Shown here: positions 1-4,023 of the stretch, piece after piece | Layout of the letters: each line of letters starts with the position of its first letter | How positions within the stretch are numbered: the first letter of the stretch is position 1 | NCBI GenBank assembly: GCA_030452365.1 | Contig: JAKDMK010000075.1 | Coordinates: forward strand, 1 to 8,633 | Direction of reading: 5' to 3' | DNA from: Nitrococcus sp. | GTDB lineage: Bacteria; Pseudomonadota; Gammaproteobacteria; Nitrococcales; Nitrococcaceae | Length of the DNA stretch: 8,633 bases | Notes under the pieces: generated by a model | Told to the model about the DNA's origin: nothing | What the model saw: only the letters and a program-made list of their open reading frames with translations | The model's database searches: none | Position numbers and translations under genes: made by a program

Positions 1-3
1 CTC

Positions 4-729
4 ATGATGCTCAAGCGTCGGTACCGCTGGATAGACACCTTCACGGCCCGGCCACGCACTGCCAACAGCTACGACCTCGAGATGGTCGCCACCCGCTATC
101 CGGTACGGCATTTCCTGCTCAACGAGGACACGGAGCTCGACCAGGACCTCGAGGACATCGGCCTGCAGGTTCACGACAGGCCCCCTGCCGGGATGACCGA
201 CGAGAGGAAACTCGGGCGGATTCGAGCGCTACGCGACAACCAGCTGAGGGGGAGCGTCACCGAGGCCCGCCACAATCTCGAGCTCGGCGGCACGCCGGGG
301 CGGGCTCGCGAGATATTCCCAGGACTGACCTACGACGATCTGGTCGAGCAGCTCGAGAACGGCAACATAACGTTCCGTGAGTTCGCCGACCTGTTCCCAA
401 ACGGCGCCGAGCAACTCCCGCTACGCGTCCTCGACGAGCAGAGCGGCAGGGTCACGACCCGCATTGTTGACCGCATGTATCACGAGGGCGACAACATCAT
501 CCTGCGCGAGAGCAAGGGTGTAGCGCAGCTTCCCATCGACCAGGCCGGCAACCGTCTGCGGCGCCAGCTCGACCGCGACCTGTGGCTCGCGCGCAACAAT
601 CCAGGCGTCGTGATCGAATGGCGGATCGACGCGACAGAGATCACCGCCGAGCAGATCGCCCTCCTGCGCCTGCTCGTCGCCGAGAACCCGGGCATCTTCC
701 GCGTTGCGCCGGCATCCCTCCTGATATGA
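4..729 (+). CDS. Putative PD-(D/E)XK-fold nuclease, possibly the C-terminal end of a larger toxin-like protein
   Basis: I do not recognise a named family. The last third carries a PD-(D/E)XK-like signature: Asp156 in 'RIVDRMY', then 12 residues, then 'RESKG' with Glu169 and Lys171 on a predicted beta strand (DNIILRESKG). A basic helix follows ('NRLRRQLDRDLWLA', 183-196) and then 'VVIEWRI'. This layout is typical of restriction-endonuclease-fold domains, including those at the C-terminus of polymorphic toxins. The N-terminal half is charged and lacks a signal peptide or membrane segment. The frame is open to the left edge of the window (CTC precedes the ATG at 4) and no ribosome-binding site is visible, so the true start may lie upstream and this may be only the C-terminal part of a longer gene. 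No immunity-gene candidate follows; next come tandem repeats and transposase genes. That the ORF is real is fairly sure; the nuclease call is an inference from motifs. Confidence 0.6.
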   Translation: MMLKRRYRWIDTFTARPRTANSYDLEMVATRYPVRHFLLNEDTELDQDLEDIGLQVHDRPPAGMTDERKLGRIRALRDNQLRGSVTEARHNLELGGTPGRAREIFPGLTYDDLVEQLENGNITFREFADLFPNGAEQLPLRVLDEQSGRVTTRIVDRMYHEGDNIILRESKGVAQLPIDQAGNRLRRQLDRDLWLARNNPGVVIEWRIDATEITAEQIALLRLLVAENPGIFRVAPASLLI

Positions 730-762
730 CCTGCCTCCTAATCCTCTGGCGTTACCGAGCGC

Positions 763-800
763 AACGGAGAGCTATACAGAAAACGGAGAGCTATACAGAA
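763..800. repeat. Two exact tandem copies of a 19-bp unit
   Basis: The unit AACGGAGAGCTATACAGAA occurs at 763-781 and again, directly abutting, at 782-800. The second copy runs straight into AACACCCA (799-806), a one-mismatch version of the GACACCCA loop seen in the hairpins before both transposase genes. No internal dyad is obvious. It is probably a local slippage duplication; a link to the transposase elements is only suggested by the neighbouring octamer. Confidence 0.85.
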
Positions 801-930
801 CACCCAAGGATAATTCCAGCAAAGTGTTCCAGTTGGAGAATTCCTCGGATCTGGTGTCGGAATTTGTCTTTCGACGAAGAAAGGGGAAAAGGAATAGAAT
901 GGATGCATAAAGGAATCGAAGAAAAGAATA

Positions 931-1010
931 GATGGATAGATGGATAGATTGGACGCTGTTGGATTGGATAGATTGGATAGATTGGATTGGGGATAAATTG
1001 GGGATAAATT
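931..1010. repeat. Microsatellite-like array of 8-, 9- and 11-bp tandem units
   Basis: Successive units are GATGGATA at 931-938 and 939-946, a degenerate GATTGGAC at 947-954, then GATTGGATA at 962-970 and 971-979 with GATTGGATT at 980-988, and finally GGGGATAAATT at 989-999 and 1000-1010. All share a GAT(T)GGAT core, so the array appears to have grown by slippage with the unit drifting rightwards. The last unit supplies the left arm of the hairpin at 1004-1027. Arrays like this vary in copy number between strains; no function is visible. Confidence 0.85.
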
Positions 1011-1027
1011 AGACACCCATAATTTGT
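1004..1027. repeat. Small AT-rich hairpin with GACACCCA loop, upstream of transposase copy 1
   Basis: AAATTA (1006-1011) and TAATTT (1020-1025) are perfect inverted repeats around an eight-base loop GACACCCA (1012-1019). One T-G wobble and one more A-T pair extend the stem outward to 1004/1027. The loop starts 83 bp before the ATG at 1095. A second hairpin with the same loop but a different stem sits 79 bp before the second transposase ATG. HUH transposases of the IS200/IS605 and RAYT groups are known to recognise single-stranded hairpins near their genes, so a recognition or end sequence is a reasonable inference. Confidence 0.65.
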
Positions 1028-1094
1028 TGCGCCAGTGACTCAAAGACGATATTCTCTCCATATGCAGCACGGCTGCCCAGAAAGGAGAACGTGT

Positions 1095-1412
1095 ATGACC
1101 CTGGCCCGCCGCCAACAGATCAGTCTTGAAGAAACACCCTTCTACCATTGCGTCGCGCGCTGTGTACGCCGTGCCTTTCTCTGCGGCGAAGACTCGCATA
1201 CCGGACAGAGCTTCGAGCACCGTAAGCAGTGGATTGTGGACAAGCTCATGGAACTGGTGAGGATCTTCGCGATCGATCTGTGCGGCTACGCCGTGATGAG
1301 CAACCACTACCATGTGGTTCTGCGGGTGGACTCAGCGAGTGCACTGGAGTGGTCGGATGAGGAGGTTATCCGTCGCTGGCGGCAGCTCTTTAGCGGCGGG
1401 GTGTTAGCGTAA
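1095..1412 (+). pseudogene. Truncated RAYT-type (Y1/HUH) transposase, N-terminal part only
   Basis: The ATG at 1095 is chosen because AAAGGAG lies seven bases upstream and because the start then aligns with that of the second copy. The product is 105 residues and matches the second copy at 88 of its first 104 positions by my count. It contains the HUH metal-binding motif in 'MSNHYHVVL' (His71, His73). Identity stops after 'LFSGGVL' at about 1405, followed by a stop codon. The second half of the family, with the conserved '[10 protein letters not shown]' region thought to contain the catalytic tyrosine, is missing, so it cannot be an active transposase. The break lies four bases before the hairpin belonging to the next copy. 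A short product with only the HUH half could still be made, but no function is implied. Confidence 0.8.
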
Positions 1413-1435
1413 TATAGGACACCCACTTATATTGC
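1409..1435. repeat. Second hairpin with GACACCCA loop, upstream of transposase copy 2
   Basis: AATATA (1411-1416) pairs with TATATT (1428-1433). A G-T wobble closes the stem inside (1417/1427), and T-G plus G-C pairs extend it outside to 1409/1435, for about nine base pairs. The loop holds GACACCCA at 1418-1425, identical to the loop of the hairpin at 1004-1027, although the stem sequence differs (AATATA against AAATTA). The loop starts 79 bp before the ATG at 1497. The left arm overlaps the stop of the truncated first copy. The most likely role is a recognition or end hairpin for the RAYT-type transposase, or a regulatory hairpin of its leader. Confidence 0.65.
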
Positions 1436-1496
1436 CGCTGCGCTCGAAAGGCGATAATCTTTCTTGCGTACGGCATCCAGATAGGGAAGTAGCTTT

Positions 1497-2418
1497 ATGA
1501 CCCGCGCTCGCCGCCAGCAAATCAGTCCGGAGGAAACGCCCTTCTACCATTGCGTCGCACGCTGTGTGCGCCGGGCATTTCTCTGCGGGGAGGATTCCCT
1601 GACCGGGCAGAGCTACGAGCACCGCAAGCAGTGGATCGTCGACAAGTTCATGGAGCTTACAGGGATCTTCGCGATCGACGTATGCGCCTACGCCGTGATG
1701 AGCAACCACTATCATGTGGTTGTACGGGTGGACCCAGAGCGTGCTCGGGAGTGGCCGGATGAGGAGGTTATGCGCCGCTGGCGGCAGCTCTTTAGCGGCG
1801 GGGTGTTGGTGGAGCGCTTTCTCAAGGGCGAGGTAGCTAGCCGAGGCGAGCGGGACAATGTCGTCAAACTCGCCGCCCAGTGGCGCGGCGTCTCTCGGAC
1901 ATCAGCTGGTTCATGCGTTGTCTGAACGAGCAGATTGCCCATCAAGCCAATAAAGAGAATGGCTGCAAAGGTCGGTTCTGGGAAGGGCGGTTCAAGAGCC
2001 AAGCCTTGCTCGATGAGCGGGCGCTTCTCGCCTGCATGGTCTACGTGGATTTGAACCCCGTGCGCGCCGGGATTGCAGAGACACCGGAGGACTCGGACTA
2101 CACCTCCATTCAGGTGCGCCTACTCGCTTATGCCGATCAGCCGCAGCGCTCGGGCAATCACGTAGAGGGTGCTGATCAGGGCGAAGAGAAACGCCTCAAC
2201 GAAACCGCATCCCCCGAGCCGGGCTATGAGCGTGCTCCGAGCGCACTCAGCGAACCGGCGGTTATGCTGCCTTTCAGTGGGGGCGAATGTGCTGATCAGC
2301 CTTTGGCGGCGTGGGCGCTGCTGAGCGGCTGCGTCGGCTGGCGCGGATATTGGGGCACAGATGGCTATGGGGAGCGAAGCCAAGCAGGGGCTTGTATCCG
2401 AGACGCGAGATAGCATAA
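1497..2418 (+). pseudogene. RAYT-type (Y1/HUH) transposase, broken by frame changes
   Basis: Reading starts at the ATG at 1497 (MTRARRQQISPEETPF). The HUH motif 'MSNHYHVVV' sits at residues 68-75. Near 1881-1893 the frame is lost: the first frame runs off-family and stops at 1925, while the family sequence resumes one frame back as '[17 protein letters not shown]', '[16 protein letters not shown]' and '[19 protein letters not shown]', to about 2280. The conserved C-terminal end then appears in the third frame as '[16 protein letters not shown]' (about 2326-2373) and stops at 2416-2418. The stretch usually lying between 'LPFS' and this tail is absent, which suggests an internal deletion near 2280-2300. 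Each frame change is in the same direction, as if one base were lost. No slippery heptamer is visible at the first shift, so I read it as decay and not programmed frameshifting. A sequencing error could explain one shift but hardly both plus the deletion. Confidence 0.8.
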
Positions 2419-2494
2419 CCGATCAGGTTGCATTCGGCGCTGACGTTCCCTTCAAGTCGCAGTGATCTTGGCCTCTATCTGTAAGGCACTGGCT

Positions 2495-2716
2495 TTATGA
2501 CTCAAATTCGTTGCGCGGGACACCCGATTGACGGATTATGGATCGCAGCGTGCCAGAACGGATTGCGTTGTGATCGGGCACCGGAACCGTTACCGTGCTT
2601 TGGGGCAACTTCTTCTGCATCACGATATGGCTACCGCGCCTGCGCACTTCTACAAAGCTATGTTTGGATAAGACCGCGCACACCTGCCTGCCGGATAGGA
2701 CTCGAAGCCTACCCAA
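2495..2716 (-). CDS. hicA: HicA-family mRNA interferase toxin (module 1)
   Basis: This 73-residue protein spans the whole HicA/YcfA family length: 'LSGRQVCAVLSKHSF' for the first helix, 'VRRRGSHIVM' with the catalytic-type His30 in a GSH motif, 'VTVPVPDH' and the C-terminal 'IRSGTLRSIIRQSGVPRNEF'. HicA proteins have a double-stranded-RNA-binding fold and cleave mRNA independently of the ribosome, inhibiting growth. The start is a TTG at 2716 overlapping the end of the antitoxin gene by eight bases; no ATG lies near it and the next Met is residue 33, beyond the active site. Translation is therefore probably coupled to the antitoxin, and the TTG start would keep toxin output low. All landmark residues are present, so it should be functional. 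I see no terminator downstream before the pseudogene end at 2418. Confidence 0.85.
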   Translation of the reverse strand: MGRLRVLSGRQVCAVLSKHSFVEVRRRGSHIVMQKKLPQSTVTVPVPDHNAIRSGTLRSIIRQSGVPRNEFES

Positions 2717-2924
2717 CGGCTACCTCAACCTGGGTTACGAAAATCTCGCCATGAAGCCGTTGCTTCGCCTCTGCTGGTGACGCCTCCTCAAAAAAAAGCT
2801 CCAGTGCTTCCTGAAGGTTGTCCCGCGCCTGTTCAATGGTGTTGCCCTGGCTCGCGATATCCAGCTCAGGACAAAGGGCTACATATCCATCACCTTCGCG
2901 TTCAATAATAGCTGTCAGTTTCAT
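2709..2924 (-). CDS. hicB: HicB-family antitoxin, short form (module 1)
   Basis: This 71-residue protein matches the small HicB-like antitoxin family (UPF0150 type): 'MKLTAIIEREGDGYVALCPELDIASQGNTIEQARDNL' split as a beta hairpin, 'CPEL' turn and 'GNTIEQARDNLQEALELFFEE' helix. It would bind and block the HicA encoded right behind it. The ATG at 2924 has AGGAAG six bases upstream. Full-size HicB proteins carry a C-terminal ribbon-helix-helix or helix-turn-helix DNA-binding part; here about 20 residues follow the helix ('PAEAKQRLHGEIFVTQVEVAVG') and no such domain is evident. How the module regulates itself is therefore unclear. Antitoxin-first order with an eight-base overlap is a common hicBA layout. 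A perfect dyad lies 21 bp upstream. Confidence 0.85.
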   Translation of the reverse strand: MKLTAIIEREGDGYVALCPELDIASQGNTIEQARDNLQEALELFFEEASPAEAKQRLHGEIFVTQVEVAVG

Positions 2925-2944
2925 TGAGCGCTTCCTGTTCCGGA

Positions 2945-2961
2945 GGGCTTCAGAGAAGCCC
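2945..2961. promoter_or_regulatory. Perfect dyad in the leader of hicBA module 1
   Basis: GGGCTTC-AGA-GAAGCCC is an exact seven-base inverted repeat with a three-base centre, ending 21 bp before the hicB ATG at 2924. It lies between the candidate promoter and the ribosome-binding site. It may be an operator for the HicAB complex or a hairpin in the 5' leader of the mRNA; the tight loop and GC-rich arms would make a stable RNA hairpin. No T-run follows on the minus strand, so it is not a terminator. Confidence 0.5.
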
Positions 2962-2979
2962 CGTGTATATAGTTCCCAT

Positions 2980-3008
2980 ATTATCGGAATTACGGTGACA
3001 CTTTACCA
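2980..3008 (-). promoter_or_regulatory. Weak candidate promoter for hicBA module 1
   Basis: On the minus strand GATAAT (2985-2980) is a five-of-six match to a -10 box. Seventeen bases upstream is TGGTAA (3008-3003), only three of six for -35. The -35-like hexamer falls in the end of the left 23-bp direct repeat, so the repeats could affect transcription. Other AT-rich hexamers nearby (TATACA at 2969-2964) are alternatives without a good -35. Confidence 0.25.
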
Positions 3009-3047
3009 GGAATTACGAATTACGGGAATTACGGTGACACTTTACCA
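2986..3047. repeat. Pair of exact 23-bp direct repeats with partial units between them
   Basis: A 23-bp unit beginning GGAATTACGGTGACAC and ending TTTACCA occurs at 2986-3008 and 3025-3047. The 16 bases between are themselves partial copies (GGAATTACG then AATTACG), so the whole block grew from one sequence. It lies between the two toxin-antitoxin modules, just upstream of module 1. AATTA at 3027-3031 can pair with TAATT at 3054-3058 around the right copy. The sequence resembles short boxes I associate with RAYT-type transposase neighbourhoods, but I cannot verify that here. No coding function. Confidence 0.85.
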
Positions 3048-3347
3048 TCAGCATAATTTTTGCTGCCGGCCACCAGCGGCCAACTTACAAGGGAAGAAGG
3101 GCAGGGGTAGAGAGCAGGCCTCCACGCCCGTAGCCCCGGCTTATCTGTCTCCGCCCCTTCTGCCTAGCGTTGCCTCAATCGAATATGCCGCATGTAGCGG
3201 CCAAGGCCAAGCCTCTGTAAATTGGCATGGCGGCGGATGGCATTGGAAAGGAGTTGAATCGATGAGCGTGGCCGAAGTGTTACGGACAGCGGAGAACAGA
3301 CGGTGCTGCACGATAGCCGCTTGGAATTACCGTTGCCTGGTTTAGGA
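3048..3347. other. Gene-poor stretch between the two hicBA modules
   Basis: No gene of known family is seen on either strand. The left part has a GC-rich short dyad (GGCC-ACCAGC-GGCC near 3067-3080) that lacks a T-run and does not look like a terminator for module 2. A plus-strand mini-ORF with a strong Shine-Dalgarno is listed separately at 3262-3345. The sequence may be remnant DNA left by rearrangement. Confidence 0.4.
3262..3345 (+). CDS. Candidate 27-residue ORF with strong ribosome-binding site, possibly a gene remnant
   Basis: AAAGGAG lies eight bases before an ATG at 3262, an unusually good Shine-Dalgarno for this window. The reading frame starts 'MSVAEVLRTAENRRCC' and ends at a TAG after 27 codons, two bases before the end of the opposing hicA of module 2. 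I recognise no family. It may be the 5' end of a gene whose rest was lost when the toxin-antitoxin module was acquired, or chance. Confidence 0.18.
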   Translation: MSVAEVLRTAENRRCCTIAAWNYRCLV

Positions 3348-3575
3348 TTACAGCAAGCCGTTCAATTGCTCGACGGACAATCGTGCCTGTTTGAGAGGAA
3401 GAGCAAGTGTGGAGCGTTTGAGAGGACGATGAGCCGGAACCGTGATTTTCAACACTTCCGTGGCAAGGCGCTTCTGAAGACGGATGTGGCCGCCTTTCTG
3501 ACGCACGATCACCCACCCATCTCGCTGCAAAGCCCGAAGCACCTCGAGGTACGAGAGGCTCGGGACTTTCCTCAT
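3348..3575 (-). CDS. HicA-like toxin (module 2)
   Basis: A 75-residue protein of the HicA/YcfA type: 'MRKVPSLSYLEVLRALQRDGW' matches the N-terminal helix, 'IVRQKGGHIRLQK' gives the active-site-like His30 in GGH instead of the usual GSH, and 'ITVPAHRPLKRSTLALPLKQARLSVEQL' matches the C-terminal half. The ATG at 3575 overlaps the antitoxin stop as ATGA, a sign of translational coupling. The 'TLALPLKQARLS' segment differs from the usual 'TLRSILRQAGLS', so the protein is a more divergent member. Residue His30 falls at the same position as in the HicA of module 1, but the two share little else, so they are separate acquisitions and not a local duplication. It is probably an mRNA interferase; activity is uncertain given Ser-to-Gly beside the histidine. 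Confidence 0.75.
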   Translation of the reverse strand: MRKVPSLSYLEVLRALQRDGWVIVRQKGGHIRLQKRLATEVLKITVPAHRPLKRSTLALPLKQARLSVEQLNGLL

Positions 3576-3775
3576 ACGGCCAGCTCGATCTCCTCAGCCT
3601 CGGAGCTCAGGGGCAGGTCATCGTCAACAGGTTCCAAATACAGCTCGATGGCCTCTCGAATGTTCGTGATGGCCTCTTCTTTGCTGTCTCCTTCGCTGAT
3701 GCACCCAGGAAGCGCGGGAACAAACACTGTGAATCCGCCGTCGTCGCTTGGTTCCAGCACCACTTTGAGTTTCAT
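3572..3775 (-). CDS. HicB-like antitoxin, short form (module 2)
   Basis: I take the ATG at 3775 as the start because GAGG lies five bases upstream and the product then begins 'MKLKVVLEPSDDGGFTVFVPALPG', the normal beginning of the family. An in-frame TTG at 3811 would add 12 unlikely residues. The 67-residue protein has the HicB-like core: beta strands with 'DDGGFTVFVPALPGC', the turn 'ISEGDSKEEA' and the helix 'ITNIREAIELYLE', followed by an acidic tail ('DDDLPLSSEAEEIEL'). There is no added DNA-binding domain. It should neutralise the HicA-like protein overlapping it by four bases. Upstream is a candidate promoter with interlocking inverted repeats, and the fadL terminator separates it from that gene, so the module has its own transcript. 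Confidence 0.78.
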   Translation of the reverse strand: MKLKVVLEPSDDGGFTVFVPALPGCISEGDSKEEAITNIREAIELYLEPVDDDLPLSSEAEEIELAV

Positions 3776-3800
3776 GGACGCCTCATTCAATGGCTGTGCA

Positions 3801-3831
3801 GAGCATATCAAACTGCTCAGAGATGGAGCAA
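3801..3831 (-). promoter_or_regulatory. Candidate promoter/operator of hicBA module 2
   Basis: On the minus strand TTGCTC (3831-3826) and GATATG (3809-3804) lie 16 bp apart, each three of six matches to -35 and -10, so the promoter call is weak. The same bases form alternating complementary pentamers: GAGCA (3801-3805), TGCTC (3814-3818) and GAGCA (3826-3830). The middle arm can pair with either side. Such overlap with a promoter suggests an operator, but this is inference. Confidence 0.3.
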
Positions 3832-3911
3832 TGAGAGGATGGATACGTGGTCGGATGAGGAGACGTGGCCGTTGGCCAAAACCTGCTCCGACGCCGAACC
3901 ACCGGCGCCGG

Positions 3912-3941
3912 ATAAAAAGTGCCGCACATCGCCCGCGGCAC
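3912..3941 (-). terminator. Rho-independent terminator downstream of fadL
   Basis: Read on the minus strand, GTGCCGC (3941-3935) pairs perfectly with GCGGCAC (3925-3919) across a nine-base loop, and TTTTT follows at 3918-3914. It lies about 83 bp past the fadL stop at 4024. This is the clearest terminator in the window and insulates the hicBA module from the fadL transcript. Confidence 0.85.
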
Positions 3942-4023
3942 GACCCTCGCTCAGACTCATTTCATATCGGAAAAGACCGCGGATTAGCAACCGCGAGACG
4001 CGCACATCGTGCAAGAGGCGCAA

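Larger units (their letters stand above)
730..1094. other. Gene-free, repeat-rich stretch upstream of the first transposase copy
   Basis: I see no convincing gene here. The stretch holds a 19-bp tandem duplication (763-800), a purine-rich plus strand (about 880-930), a microsatellite-like array of GAT/GGAT units (931-1010), a small hairpin (1004-1027) and the ribosome-binding site of the transposase fragment (AAAGGAG at 1081-1087). Base composition is much more AT-rich than in the flanking genes. An antisense reading frame crosses the array, but its translation is low-complexity (Ser/Asn/Leu/Ile/Tyr repeats) and looks spurious. Confidence 0.6.

Noticed and set aside
738..1313. Minus-strand frame of 191 codons across the repeat array
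   Set aside because: The translation is low-complexity over the tandem repeats and then antisense to the transposase. No start signal was found.
1880..1900. Programmed -1 frameshift in the transposase
   Set aside because: There is no slippery heptamer at the shift, and a second frame change plus an apparent deletion further downstream indicate decay.
2519..2526. A third GACACCC-like octamer (GACACCCG)
   Set aside because: It lies inside the hicA coding sequence of module 1, has no pairing arms and differs from the loop at the last base, so chance is the better explanation.
2986..3047. CRISPR-like direct repeats
   Set aside because: There are only two full units, the spacer is itself partial repeat, and there are no cas genes.
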